A DNA stretch of 17,621 nt from Pseudomonadota bacterium (GTDB lineage Bacteria > Pseudomonadota > Gammaproteobacteria > Xanthomonadales > Xanthomonadaceae), in NCBI GenBank assembly GCA_023388355.1, contig JAEWGI010000055.1, forward strand, positions 1 through 17,621, given 5' to 3'. Shown piece after piece: positions 1 to 10,006 of the stretch. How positions within the stretch are numbered: position 1 is the first letter of the stretch; each line of letters starts with the position of its first letter. A model generated the notes under the pieces. It was not told the DNA's origin and did no database searches. It worked only from the letters and a program-made list of their open reading frames with translations. A program made the translations under genes and the position numbers.

Positions 1-627
1 CGGATCGACCAGCTGGACGAGCGGTACGGGGTGTCGCGCTCGGTGGTGCGTGAGGCGGTGCGGGTGCTGGACTCGATGGGTCTGGTGCAGGCGCGCAAGC
101 GGCTCGGGGTGCGGGTGCTGCCGAGCACGGGGTGGAACGTGTTCGACCCGCGGGTGATCCGGTGGCGGCTGGACGGCCCGGGCCGGGAGGAGCAGCTGCT
201 CTCGCTCGGGGAGCTGCGCCGTGGGGTGGAGCCGGTGGCGGCGGAGCTGGCGGCGGCGCAGGCGAGTCCGGAGCAGTGTGGGGTGATGACGGGGGCGGTG
301 GTGGCGATGGCGGTGCATGCCAAGTCCGGCGACCTGCAGGCCTACCTGCGAGCCGACCAGCTGTTCCATGCGACGTTGCTGGCGGCCTCGGGCAACGAGA
401 TGCTGGCGGCGCTGGCGGGGGTGGTCGGTGAGGTGCTGGCGGGGCGCACGCACCATGACCTGATGCCGGCGACGCCGAACCCGGTGGCGGTGCGGTTGCA
501 CGGGGACGTGGCCGAGGCCGTCCAGTCCGGCGACGGCGCGGCCGCGTCGGCCGCGATGCGGGCCATCATCGCCGAGGCCAGCGACGCCCTCCGTGATCCG
601 GACGCCACGGACTCCCCACAGTCGTAA
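1..627 (+). CDS. GntR-family (FadR/FCD subfamily) transcriptional regulator, 5' end cut by the window
   Basis: The frame is open from base 1 and begins inside the winged helix-turn-helix, reading RIDQLDERYGVSRSVVREAV, which is the recognition-helix part of a GntR DNA-binding domain. About 30 N-terminal residues lie outside the window. The following ~140 residues form an FCD ligand-binding domain: ELRRGVEPVAAELAA, then an Asp-x3-His pair in RADQLFHATL and a later His in RLHGDVAEAV, as expected for the metal/ligand site of this family. Such proteins usually repress sugar-acid or organic-acid catabolic operons; the ligand cannot be told here. The phrase WNVFDPRVIRWRLDGP is typical, from memory, of actinobacterial members. 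Codons are strongly G-ended (GTG, GGG, GCG), unlike the genes right of 1,750. The gene converges on icd. Confidence 0.85.
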   Translation, partial: RIDQLDERYGVSRSVVREAVRVLDSMGLVQARKRLGVRVLPSTGWNVFDPRVIRWRLDGPGREEQLLSLGELRRGVEPVAAELAAAQASPEQCGVMTGAVVAMAVHAKSGDLQAYLRADQLFHATLLAASGNEMLAALAGVVGEVLAGRTHHDLMPATPNPVAVRLHGDVAEAVQSGDGAAASAAMRAIIAEASDALRDPDATDSPQS

Positions 628-655
628 GCCTTCCCGCGCCATTTCCCGGTCGCGC

Positions 656-726
656 CGACGGACCGCCACGACCGTGTCGCGTCACGCTCGGACAGCGTCG
701 GCGACGCGTGTCGTGGCGGTCCGTCG
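656..726. repeat. 17-bp perfect inverted repeat forming a large hairpin after the GntR gene
   Basis: Bases 656-672 (core GACGGACCGCCACGAC) are the exact reverse complement of 710-726. The 37-nt loop can pair further (CGCGTC near 678-683 with GACGCG near 703-708). The structure starts 28 bp after the stop codon of the regulator gene and lacks a T tract. It may be a 3'-end structure or a T-less terminator. Confidence 0.6.
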
Positions 727-745
727 CGGGCGCGCCGGATGGAGA

Positions 746-780
746 AGTGCCCACCCGACCGCATCGGTCGGGTGGGCACT
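746..780. terminator. 16-bp perfect-stem hairpin between convergent genes
   Basis: Bases 746-761 pair perfectly with 765-780 around a 3-nt loop (CAT); the arm reads AGTGCCCACCCGACCG. It lies midway between two convergent genes and is symmetrical, so it could stop transcripts from both sides. There is no T run. Long GC stems without a T tract are often proposed as terminators in Actinobacteria, which agrees with the foreign look of this end of the window. The terminator role is inferred. Confidence 0.6.
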
Positions 781-800
781 ATCTCGCGGGCGGACCCGCG

Positions 801-3335
<2,535 letters not shown>

Positions 3336-3345
3336 TCAGCGCGCG

Positions 3346-3819
3346 CTACTGCACCTCGAACTCGCTGGTGTTGATCACGTTGCCATCCTGCGAGATCTCC
3401 ACGCGGTAGCGGCCGGTGGGCCAGCCGTCGGGCTTGCTGATGTGGAAGTCGGTGGTCTGGGGGCCCGCGGCGACGTCCTTGGTTTCTTCGGCGACCGTCT
3501 GGTTGCTGTCCAGGTGGGTCCACGTCGCGGTCAGGCGGCGGGCATTGCCGTCGCTGGCGACCGAGGCGTGGATGGTGTCGCCGCTGGAGAAGGCGGTGAG
3601 CGGGGTGGCGACGCGGTTGTCGGCGTCGATCGCGTTGCCCAGGGTCACGGTGGCGGGGGCGACCGCAGGCGCAAGCACCGGCGCGGGCGCGGTGGTCGCG
3701 GGTTCGGCCGGGGCGCTCGGGGGGGTGGCCGGGGCGGGTTCGTCGCGGCCGCAGCCGACGAGGGCGACGGTGCCGACGGCGGCGGCAAGCAGGGCCTGGG
3801 ACAGACGGGTACGGTTCAT
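3346..3819 (-). CDS. Small lipoprotein with Ala/Pro linker and beta-rich C-terminal domain, function unknown
   Basis: 157 residues. The N-terminus is a lipoprotein signal: positively charged MNRTR, a hydrophobic stretch, and the lipobox LVGC with the lipidated Cys at residue 23. Residues 24-55 are rich in Ala, Pro and Thr and look like a flexible tether. The rest (about 60-157) looks like a beta-sandwich, with a closing pattern GRYRVEISQDGNVINTSEFE that resembles Ig-like repeats ending in 'GxYxVxVxxDGxxxxxxxFxV'. It should sit in the cell envelope facing the periplasm. The ATG is preceded by GAGGA 6 nt upstream. It lies 35 bp after the LysM gene, probably in the same transcript, and ends at two tandem terminators. 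I do not recognise a named family. Confidence 0.8.
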   Translation of the reverse strand: MNRTRLSQALLAAAVGTVALVGCGRDEPAPATPPSAPAEPATTAPAPVLAPAVAPATVTLGNAIDADNRVATPLTAFSSGDTIHASVASDGNARRLTATWTHLDSNQTVAEETKDVAAGPQTTDFHISKPDGWPTGRYRVEISQDGNVINTSEFEVQ

Positions 3820-3854
3820 GGCGATGTCCTCGTGCAGGGGCGTCGGGGTGGGAG

Positions 3855-4229
3855 TCAGGCGGCGGCGGGCGGTGGGCCCTTGCCTTCGCCGTCGTCGTCG
3901 ATCTCGGGCAGCGTGATCACCTGTCCGGGGAAGATGCGGTCCGGGTTGTCGATCGTGTCGCGGTTGGCTTCGAAGATCTTCTGCCACAGGCTTGCCTTGC
4001 CGTAGACCTGCTTGGCGATGCCCGACAGGGTGTCGCCCTTCGCGATCGTGTAGCTGCGCGCGCCAAGGCTGCCGGCGCCGCCCTGGGCGGTGGGCACGCT
4101 GTCCGCGCCGCTGACCACGTTGGAAAAATCGGGTTTCTCGCCGGCAAGGCTGCCGCCGCCGCCCGCGGACGGCTTGCTGCTGGCGCCGCTCTGGACGTTG
4201 GAGAAGTCGGGCTTGCGGTCGTTGCTCAT
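3855..4229 (-). CDS. LysM-domain protein with a two-copy KPDFSNV repeat
   Basis: 124 residues with no signal peptide. Residues 59-108 are a LysM domain ([20 protein letters not shown] through to [10 protein letters not shown]), with the GDTL and N-P-D-x-I-x-PGQ signatures. The N-terminal half is an imperfect tandem repeat of about 26 residues: 6-31 and 32-57 both start KPDFSNV, then SGA, then a Gly-rich stretch. The tail is acidic and then Pro/Ala-rich. The LysM is closest in style to the C-terminal domain of the potassium-binding protein Kbp/YgaU, but the BON domain is missing. A cytoplasmic location is therefore likely and peptidoglycan binding is not assured. GGAG 9 nt before the ATG supports the start. 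The downstream lipoprotein gene follows after 35 bp. Confidence 0.85.
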   Translation of the reverse strand: MSNDRKPDFSNVQSGASSKPSAGGGGSLAGEKPDFSNVVSGADSVPTAQGGAGSLGARSYTIAKGDTLSGIAKQVYGKASLWQKIFEANRDTIDNPDRIFPGQVITLPEIDDDGEGKGPPPAAA

Positions 4230-4312
4230 GGCGGGGCGCTCCAGGGGACGGGCGCCGACGACGGTGGCACGGGCCGTGTTAAGGACGCATCGCGGTGGGG
4301 CTGGCGGGCGCG

Positions 4313-5122
4313 CTATTGCCGCTGCTCGCGCCGGGGCGCGGGCGGGGCGCAGCCGGGCGTGGCCCGCCAGGGATTGATGTCTAGGCCGCCGCGGCGGGTG
4401 TAGCGGGCTTCCACCGACAGCCGCTGCGGGCGGCAGCGGGCCAGCAGGTCGACGAAGATCCGCTCGACGCACTGCTCGTGGAAGCCGGCGTGTTCGCGGA
4501 ACGAGACCAGGTAGCGCAGCAGGCCGGCGCGGTCGATGCGCGGGCCGTAGTAGGCGATGTCGACGGTGGCCCAGTCGGGCTGGCCGGTGACGGGGCAGTT
4601 GGACTTGAGCAGCTGGCTGCGCAGGACTTCTTCCACGTCGTCGCTGCCGGCCTGCAGCAGGCCGGGGTCGGGTGGACCGTAGCGGTCGATCCGCACCTCG
4701 AGTGCATCGATGTCGATGGCGTCGTCGTCGGCCACCACCGGCGGCAGGCCGAAGGCGACGTCCACGGGCCCGCCCGCGGCCTGCGACAGGTCGCCCGCGA
4801 TCCGCGCGCGCAGCGCTTCGGCGTCGTCGAAGGCGGTGGCGTTGAGCGAGTTGAGGTAGAGCTTGAGCGACTTGGATTCGATCAGGTTCGGGGTCGAGGC
4901 GGGCACGGTCAGGGTGGCGGTGGCGACCAGCGGCTTGCCGCGCGGGTCCAGCCACGACAGTTCGTAGGCGTGCCAGCGGTCGTGGCCGGCGAACGGCGGC
5001 GCGCCGTCCACCGCCAGCCCCTGGCGACCGGCGGCGCGCGGGATCGGGAACAGCAGGGCCGGGTCGTAGTGCGCGGGATAGGCGGCTTCGCGACCGAGCA
5101 GCGAGTCTTCGGGGCGGGACAT
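4313..5122 (-). CDS. queF: NADPH-dependent 7-cyano-7-deazaguanine reductase
   Basis: Reduces the nitrile preQ0 to preQ1 using two NADPH, in the queuosine tRNA-modification pathway; cytoplasmic. The protein has 269 residues, the long two-domain form like the E. coli enzyme (282). The QueF motif [11 protein letters not shown] is at residues 82-92, the catalytic Cys at 176 in [13 protein letters not shown] with the partner Asp at 183, and the substrate-binding HE at 215-216 in GFHEQC. The Cys-Asp spacing equals that of E. coli (190/197). The ATG at 5,122 has no Shine-Dalgarno site, but a TAGAAT box lies 6 bp upstream, so the mRNA may be leaderless. No preQ1 riboswitch is visible and no other queuosine genes are nearby. 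Confidence 0.95.
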   Translation of the reverse strand: MSRPEDSLLGREAAYPAHYDPALLFPIPRAAGRQGLAVDGAPPFAGHDRWHAYELSWLDPRGKPLVATATLTVPASTPNLIESKSLKLYLNSLNATAFDDAEALRARIAGDLSQAAGGPVDVAFGLPPVVADDDAIDIDALEVRIDRYGPPDPGLLQAGSDDVEEVLRSQLLKSNCPVTGQPDWATVDIAYYGPRIDRAGLLRYLVSFREHAGFHEQCVERIFVDLLARCRPQRLSVEARYTRRGGLDINPWRATPGCAPPAPRREQRQ

Positions 5123-5128
5123 CGCGGC

Positions 5129-5134
5129 ATTCTA
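5129..5134 (-). promoter_or_regulatory. Possible -10 box of a leaderless queF promoter
   Basis: TAGAAT (minus strand, 5,134-5,129) ends 6 bp before the queF ATG, so initiation about 7 nt downstream would fall on the A of the start codon. No good -35 box is visible. Confidence 0.4.
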
Positions 5135-5196
5135 TCGCCGCCGCGGGATTCGCCTGGGGTCGCGCGTCCTTGCCGCGCCGGGCGTCGGGGTTCGCG

Positions 5197-6540
5197 CTAG
5201 CCGGCGGCAGGACCGTCGAGGTAATCCAGCACCACCTGCAGCATCGCGCGGAAGCCCACGTCCAGCGCGTCCTCGTCGAGCAGGAAGCCGGGCGAGTGGT
5301 TGCCCGGCGCGGTGCGCGGGTCGATGCCGGGCGAGGTGGCGCCGACGAAGAAGTACAGGCCCGGCACTTCGCGGGCGAAGAACGAGAAGTCCTCGGCGCC
5401 GGTGATCAGCGCCGGCTCGATCACGTTGCCGGCGCCGACCGCCTTCTCCAGGCTCGGCAGCAGGCGTGCGGTCAGCGCCGGATCGTTGGGCGTCACCGGA
5501 TAGCTCTGGTCGAGCGGGATGCGCGCCTCCACGCGCGCGCCGTGGGCGGCGGCCACGTGTTCGGCCACGTTGCGCAGGTCCTTGAGGATCGCCTCGCGCA
5601 TGCCGTCGTCGAAGCTGCGGATGGTGCCGATCAGCTGCACCGAGTCGGGAATGATGTTGTGGCGGATGCCGCCCTTGACCGCGCCGAAGGTCAGCACCGC
5701 CGGCAGCCGGGTGATGTCGGTGCGGCGGCTGACGATGCTCTGCGCGGTGGTCACCAGGTCGGCGGCGGCGACAACCGGGTCCACCCCGTCCCAGGGCCGC
5801 GAGCCGTGCGCCTGGCGGCCGAGCACGTTGATCTCGAACGCGTCGGAGGCCGCCATCATCGGCCCCGGGCGCACCGACACCTGGCCCACGGGCAGGGCCG
5901 CGCCCACGTGCAGGCCGAACACCGCGTCGGGGCGGAAGTCGTCGAACACGCCCTGCGCCAGCATTTCCTTCGCCCCGCCGGCTTCGCCCTCCGGCGCGCC
6001 TTCTTCGGCCGGCTGGAAGATGAACATCACCTCGCCCGGCAGGTCCTCGCGCATGCCCGCCAGCGCCTGCGCCAGGCCCATCAGGATCGCAACGTGGGCG
6101 TCGTGGCCGCAGGCGTGCATCACGCCGACGGTTTCGCCGCGGTAGGTGGTGGTGGCCTTCGACGCGAACGGCAGGCCGGTGGCTTCGGTGACCGGCAGTG
6201 CGTCCATGTCCGCGCGCAGGGCGATGCGCGGGCCGGGACGGCCGCCGCGCAGCACCGCGGTCACGCCGGTGGTGGCGATGCCGGTCTTCGGCTCCAGGCC
6301 CAGCGCGCGCAGGTGGTCGGCCACCAGCGCCGCGGTGCGGACTTCGCGGTTGCCCAGCTCCGGATGCTGGTGGATGTCGCGGCGCCACTCGACCACCGGT
6401 GCGCGCAGCGCGTGCGCGGCCGCGGTCACCTCCGCGCGCTGCCCGTCCGCGGCGGCGGCCGGAAGCGCCAGGCAGGCGGCGAATGCGGATCCCAGGACGG
6501 TCGACAGCAGGACGGTCGACGGCAGGCGGGGCTGGCGCAT
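5197..6540 (-). CDS. Exported M20D-family amidohydrolase (paralogue 1)
   Basis: 447 residues. Residues 1-31 are a Sec-type signal peptide ending LPAAAA, so the enzyme is probably periplasmic or secreted. The mature part is an M20D metallopeptidase of the hippurate/IAA-amino-acid hydrolase type, which cleaves N-acyl amino acids. Two-metal site candidates are C144 and H146 (HACGHD), E179/E180 (PAEEG), H211 (GLHV) and H415 (NHSPG). The dimerisation ('lid') domain lies at about 220-330. The chosen ATG has GGAG 9-10 nt upstream; a TTG eight codons earlier in frame is less convincing. The actual substrate cannot be read from sequence. It is divergent from the TSUP permease gene and closely similar to the enzyme encoded at 7,603-8,898. 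Confidence 0.9.
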   Translation of the reverse strand: MRQPRLPSTVLLSTVLGSAFAACLALPAAAADGQRAEVTAAAHALRAPVVEWRRDIHQHPELGNREVRTAALVADHLRALGLEPKTGIATTGVTAVLRGGRPGPRIALRADMDALPVTEATGLPFASKATTTYRGETVGVMHACGHDAHVAILMGLAQALAGMREDLPGEVMFIFQPAEEGAPEGEAGGAKEMLAQGVFDDFRPDAVFGLHVGAALPVGQVSVRPGPMMAASDAFEINVLGRQAHGSRPWDGVDPVVAAADLVTTAQSIVSRRTDITRLPAVLTFGAVKGGIRHNIIPDSVQLIGTIRSFDDGMREAILKDLRNVAEHVAAAHGARVEARIPLDQSYPVTPNDPALTARLLPSLEKAVGAGNVIEPALITGAEDFSFFAREVPGLYFFVGATSPGIDPRTAPGNHSPGFLLDEDALDVGFRAMLQVVLDYLDGPAAG

Positions 6541-6620
6541 CGCGGTATCTCCGGTCGGGTGCAAGGCAGGACGATGCTACCCGGATCGGCACGGTCACGC
6601 CGGCCCGCGGCCGCGACGCG

Positions 6621-6626
6621 TAGAAT
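6621..6626 (+). promoter_or_regulatory. Possible -10 box for the TSUP permease gene
   Basis: TAGAAT at 6,621-6,626, about 40 bp before the ATG, in the 126-bp divergent spacer. No recognisable -35. Assigned only by similarity to TATAAT and by position. Confidence 0.35.
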
Positions 6627-6666
6627 CCGCGGCCTTGCGCGCCAAGCGCCCGCCTGACGGTTCCCG

Positions 6667-7452
6667 ATGCACGATCTAGCCCTGCAGCTGCTGGCATGGC
6701 TGTTCCTGGCCGCGCTGCTGGCCGGCTTCATCGACGCGATTGCCGGTGGCGGCGGCATGGTCACCATTCCCGCGATGCTGCTGGCCGGCATTCCGCCGCT
6801 GCAGGCGCTGGGCACCAACAAGCTGCAGGCGGTGTTCGGCTCGGGCGCGGCCAGCTGGAGCTATGCGCGCCACGGCCACGTCGACCTGCACTCGCAGTGG
6901 CCGATGGTGCTTGCCTCGGCGCTGTCCGCGGCCGGCGGTGCGCTGCTGGCGACGGTGATGCCGACCGACTGGCTGGGCGCGGTGCTGCCGCTGCTGCTGC
7001 TCGCGATCGCGCTGTACTTCGGGTTCAAGCGCGGAGTGGGCGAGCTCGAACGCCATCGCCGGATCAGCCCGCTGCTGTTCGGCCTGCTGTTCGTGCCGGT
7101 GATCGGCTTCTACGACGGGGTGTTCGGGCCCGGCACCGGCTCGTTCTTCATGCTGGGCTTCGTGACCCTGGCCGGCTTCGGCATCCTCAAGGCCACCGCC
7201 CACACCAAGTTCCTCAACTTCGGCTCCAACGTCGGCGCGCTGGCGGTGTTCCTTGCGGCTGGCGCGGTGCTGTGGAAGGTGGGGCTGGTGATGGGCGTGG
7301 GGCAGTGGATCGGCGCGCGCCTGGGCTCGCGCTTCGCCATGCGCCAGGGCGCGCGGGTGATCCGGCCGCTGCTGGTGGTGGTGTCGGTCGCGCTGGCGCT
7401 GCGGCTGCTGGCCGATCCGGCGCATCCGCTGCGGCAGTGGCTGGGCGTTTGA
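6667..7452 (+). CDS. yfcA: TSUP (TauE/SafE) family membrane permease, YfcA-like
   Basis: 261 residues, almost entirely hydrophobic, with about eight membrane segments, the usual size for this family (E. coli YfcA is about 269). Family signatures are visible: FIDAIAGGGGMVTIP at residues 21-35, GTNKLQAVFG at about 49-58, and the second-half counterpart GFYDGVFGPGTGSFF at about 147-161. The two similar halves reflect the inverted repeat of this fold. Members are thought to move sulfite, sulfoacetate, taurine-derived or other small organic anions across the inner membrane; the substrate here is unknown. The ATG at 6,667 is the first in frame and the Shine-Dalgarno site is weak. Its position between two paralogous exported amidohydrolases, on the opposite strand, hints at uptake or efflux of a product, but that is inference. 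Confidence 0.9.
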   Translation: MHDLALQLLAWLFLAALLAGFIDAIAGGGGMVTIPAMLLAGIPPLQALGTNKLQAVFGSGAASWSYARHGHVDLHSQWPMVLASALSAAGGALLATVMPTDWLGAVLPLLLLAIALYFGFKRGVGELERHRRISPLLFGLLFVPVIGFYDGVFGPGTGSFFMLGFVTLAGFGILKATAHTKFLNFGSNVGALAVFLAAGAVLWKVGLVMGVGQWIGARLGSRFAMRQGARVIRPLLVVVSVALALRLLADPAHPLRQWLGV

Positions 7453-7479
7453 GATCCGGCCAGCCGAGGTGTTGGTTCA

Positions 7480-7571
7480 TGTCGTTCCGAACCCGCGCAG
7501 CGGGTGAGGAATCCCGCTCTGCCAGGCCCGCGCCGGCGGTCGGGATCCCTCACCTGCGGTTCGGGATGACA
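7480..7571. repeat. Imperfect inverted intergenic repeat between convergent genes
   Basis: The left arm 7,480-7,515 (starts TGTCGTTCCGAAC, ends GGTGAGGAATCCC) is the imperfect reverse complement of 7,542-7,571 (starts GGGATCCCTCACC, ends GGTTCGGGATGACA). It lies exactly between the stops of the convergent permease and amidohydrolase genes and could form a bidirectional 3'-end hairpin. Similar 'TTCCGAAC...GAGGAATCC' repeats are common in xanthomonad genomes, from memory. Confidence 0.65.
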
Positions 7572-7602
7572 CCTCGAACAGCAGCGGCCGGATCGACAGG
7601 CC

Positions 7603-8898
7603 TCAGCCGCCGGCGAGGAAATCCACGGTGGCCTGCAGCAGCGCGCGCACGCCCAGGTCGAGCGCGGATTCGTCCGGCGCGTAGTGCGGCGAGTGGTTCA
7701 TCGGCGCCGCTTCGAGCGGTTGGCCGCGCGGGGTGCTGCCGACGAAGAAGTACAGGCCGGGCACCACGTTTGCGAACTGCGAGAAGTCCTCGGCGATGGT
7801 GTAGCGCGGCACCTCGACCAGGTTGCCCGCGCCGGCGGCCTTCTCCAGCGAGGGGCGCAGGCGCTGCAGCAGGGCCGGGTCGTTGCTGGTGGACGGCGCG
7901 TTGCCGGCGACTTCGAGCGTGGCGGTTGCGCCGCTGGCGGCGGCGAAGTGCCCGGCGGTGCCGCGAAAGCGTTCGATCACGTCTGCGCGCACCTCCGGGT
8001 CGAAGGTGCGCAGCGTGCCCACCATCGTCGCCTCGTCGGGAATGATGTTGAAGCGGGTGCCGGCCTGGATCTGGCCGGCGGTCAGCACCACCGGGTGCGC
8101 GGTGATGTCGACCTGGCGGGCGATGATCGACTGCGCGCCCAGCAGCACCTGCGCGGCGACGGTGATCGGATCGATGCCGGCCCAGGGCTGCGAGCCGTGG
8201 GTCTGGCGGCCGCGGATCGTCAGCGTCCACTCGTCGGCGCTGGCCATGAACGGCCCGGCGCGCACGCCAAGCTGCCCGGCGTGCAGGCGCGACCACACGT
8301 GCAGGCCCAGCACCGCATCGGGCTTGAAGTCGTCCCAGATGCCCTCGTCGAGCATGCGCTTCGCGCCCGCGACCTCGCCCGCCACCGGCGGGCCTTCCTC
8401 GGCCGGCTGGAACACGAACATCACCTCGCCCGGCAGGTCGTCGCGCATCGCCACCAGCGCCTCGGCCACGCCCATCAGGATGGCCACGTGCATGTCGTGG
8501 CCGCAGGCGTGCATCACGCCCACCGGCTGGCCGCGGTACTCGCTCTTCACGGTCGACGCGAACGGCAGGCCGGTGGCCTCGGTGACCGGCAGCGCGTCCA
8601 TGTCGGCGCGCAGGGCGATGCGCGGTCCGGGCCTGGCGCCCTTGAGCACGGCGACCACCCCGGTCGGGCCGATGCCGGTGCGCGGCTCCAGCCCAAGCGC
8701 ACGCAGGTGGTCGGCGACGACCTGCGCGGTACGCACTTCGTGGTTGCCAAGTTCGGGGTGCTGGTGCAGGTCGCGGCGCCACTCGATCACCCTGGCCTGC
8801 ACGCCTTGTGCAGCCGCATCGATATCCGGGGCGCCCTGGGCGAAGGCCAGGGCGGGAAGGAAGGCGAGCGCAAGCAGCGCGATTGCGGGACGAGGCAT
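7603..8898 (-). CDS. Exported M20D-family amidohydrolase (paralogue 2)
   Basis: 431 residues with a clear signal peptide (1-20, ending ALAFA before QGAPD). It has the same domain plan as the enzyme at 5,197-6,540 and long shared runs, for example [20 protein letters not shown]. Metal-site candidates are C132 and H134 (HACGHD), E167/E168 (PAEEG), H200 (GLHV) and H402 (NHSP). It should hydrolyse N-acyl or N-aroyl amino acids in the periplasm. Differences from paralogue 1 cluster around the substrate pocket and lid (LHVWSRLHAGQL against [25 protein letters not shown] against [13 protein letters not shown]), so specificity may have diverged. AGGA lies 7 nt before the ATG. The gene is convergent with the permease gene and sits downstream of the channel gene on the same strand. 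Confidence 0.92.
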   Translation of the reverse strand: MPRPAIALLALAFLPALAFAQGAPDIDAAAQGVQARVIEWRRDLHQHPELGNHEVRTAQVVADHLRALGLEPRTGIGPTGVVAVLKGARPGPRIALRADMDALPVTEATGLPFASTVKSEYRGQPVGVMHACGHDMHVAILMGVAEALVAMRDDLPGEVMFVFQPAEEGPPVAGEVAGAKRMLDEGIWDDFKPDAVLGLHVWSRLHAGQLGVRAGPFMASADEWTLTIRGRQTHGSQPWAGIDPITVAAQVLLGAQSIIARQVDITAHPVVLTAGQIQAGTRFNIIPDEATMVGTLRTFDPEVRADVIERFRGTAGHFAAASGATATLEVAGNAPSTSNDPALLQRLRPSLEKAAGAGNLVEVPRYTIAEDFSQFANVVPGLYFFVGSTPRGQPLEAAPMNHSPHYAPDESALDLGVRALLQATVDFLAGG

Positions 8899-8973
8899 GG
8901 GGAATCCTGTGGCGGCGATGCGGCCATCGTATGCGACGCAGGTGACGGGCCCGGTTTTCTGCGCCTGCCGTTG

Positions 8974-9088
8974 CCCCTCCCTCCGCTTGCGGAGGGAGGG
9001 TGGGAGGGGGGCGCTTCAGGTCGCTTCGCAACCATCGCGCGCTTCGCGCGCGCGCCCATCCCAACCTTCCCCCGCGAGCGGGGGAAGG
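8974..9088. repeat. Composite intergenic palindromic repeat (three hairpins)
   Basis: Between the MscS-type gene and amidohydrolase 2 there are two near-identical designs: CCTCCCTCCGC (8,976-8,986) paired with 8,989-8,999, and CCTTCCCCCGC (9,065-9,075) paired with 9,078-9,088. Between them is a GCGCGC...GCGCGC hairpin at about 9,036-9,054. The same theme (CCCTCCCCCG with its complement) recurs at 10,932-11,029. The remainder of the 255-bp spacer holds no gene that I can see. Confidence 0.65.
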
Positions 9089-9153
9089 AGCAGGAGCGGC
9101 GACAGGGAAGGAGCGGCAGCGGCACCAGCAACCGCGTTGCGGCGGATGCGGCG

Positions 9154-9810
9154 TTACGGGAAGTTGCCCATCACCGCGCTGCCGCCGCCGCCGCCGGGAG
9201 TGCGCGGGCCGCTGCCGTCGTCGGTGGACGGGCCCGCGGCGGCGGTTTCGGGCGGAGGTGGCGGCTGTCCGCGCCAGCGCCGGGTCGCGCGCTGGAAGAA
9301 CAGGCTGTTGGGCACCCGCAGCACGCTCTCGCCGCCGCCCGGATGGGTTTCCTCCAGCGTCACGTACACCAGGTTCATGTCCACCACGCGTCCGCGCAGG
9401 CCGGGCTTGTCGCCGCTCTCGACCAGATCGATGTGGTCGAACAGGCGGAACGGCCGGGTGACCAGGATCAGCAGCGCGCAGAACACGTTGGTCAACACGC
9501 TCCACAGCGCGAAGAAGGCCACCGCGGCGACCGCGGCAAAGCCGGTGAACGCGCCCCACAGCACCCCGCCCGACACGCCCAGCGCGCGCAGCACCAGCAG
9601 CACCGCGGCGAAGCCGACCAGGAAGCCGATGGTTCGACGTGCAACGATCACGATCTGCTGCGGCAGGTCGTAGCGCTGCGCCAGGCGCCGCACCAGATGC
9701 ACCAGCAGCACGCGCAGCGCCAGCGCGGCGAGCGCGATGACCAGCACCTGCGCAAGCAGCGTGAGCTCGGCGAGCCAGGCGTGCAGCCACGGAGGCAGGT
9801 AGGCTTTCAT
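9154..9810 (-). CDS. Small MscS-family mechanosensitive channel protein
   Basis: 218 residues, inner membrane. Hydrophobic segments lie at about 13-37, 60-77 and 82-118. The third is Gly/Ala-rich (WGAFTGFAAVAAVAFFALW) as in the MscS pore helix, and is followed by the beta domain start RPFRLFDHIDL at 119-129 and a beta barrel to about 179 (VLRVPNSLFFQRATRRW). The MscS C-terminal alpha/beta vestibule is absent. Instead there is a low-complexity tail with five prolines at about 183-187 and a run of five glycines near the end. The protein is therefore shorter than E. coli MscS (286). It should release solutes on osmotic downshock. The ATG at 9,810 (MKAYLPPWLHAW) directly precedes the first hydrophobic helix. 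The longer open frame upstream is basic and enters the divergent promoter region. Confidence 0.85.
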   Translation of the reverse strand: MKAYLPPWLHAWLAELTLLAQVLVIALAALALRVLLVHLVRRLAQRYDLPQQIVIVARRTIGFLVGFAAVLLVLRALGVSGGVLWGAFTGFAAVAAVAFFALWSVLTNVFCALLILVTRPFRLFDHIDLVESGDKPGLRGRVVDMNLVYVTLEETHPGGGESVLRVPNSLFFQRATRRWRGQPPPPPETAAAGPSTDDGSGPRTPGGGGGSAVMGNFP

Positions 9811-9946
9811 CGCGGCGGGAGTCCGGGTCGCGCGGCCGCGCGGAGGCGCCATTCTAGGCCGGGCGTGATGGCGCGGGCGGATGTATCGGCAGCGGCCATG
9901 CTGCACGACAGCACGGTTCGCGGCGCGCGCCCCGCCTGCGGAGCGT

Positions 9947-9952
9947 TATGAT
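9947..9952 (+). promoter_or_regulatory. Possible -10 box for the aldolase gene
   Basis: TATGAT at 9,947-9,952, within the 196-bp divergent spacer, about 55 bp before the GTG start. The 5' leader would be about 48 nt. No good -35 at 17 bp. Confidence 0.45.
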
Positions 9953-10006
9953 CCGGGGTTCCGCGCGCAACGCGCACCCGCCCGCCAGCAGAGGAATCCA
10001 TCGAAC

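Noticed and set aside
4230..4955. Fusion of the LysM frame with a long upstream frame
   Set aside because: The upstream frame is an Arg-rich shadow of queF; the LysM start has a GGAG site.
5123..5196. preQ1 riboswitch upstream of queF
   Set aside because: The spacer is only 74 bp, lacks the A-rich tail and small pseudoknot pattern, and the promoter seems to abut the ATG.
7684..9951. 755-codon plus-strand open frame across the amidohydrolase and channel genes
   Set aside because: It runs antisense to two clear genes and through a repeat; low-complexity composition. No independent evidence of coding.
9881..10006. N-terminal extension of the aldolase (MYRQRPCC...)
   Set aside because: The extension crosses the -10 box and has no counterpart in the family; the GTG at 10,007 fits length and ribosome site.
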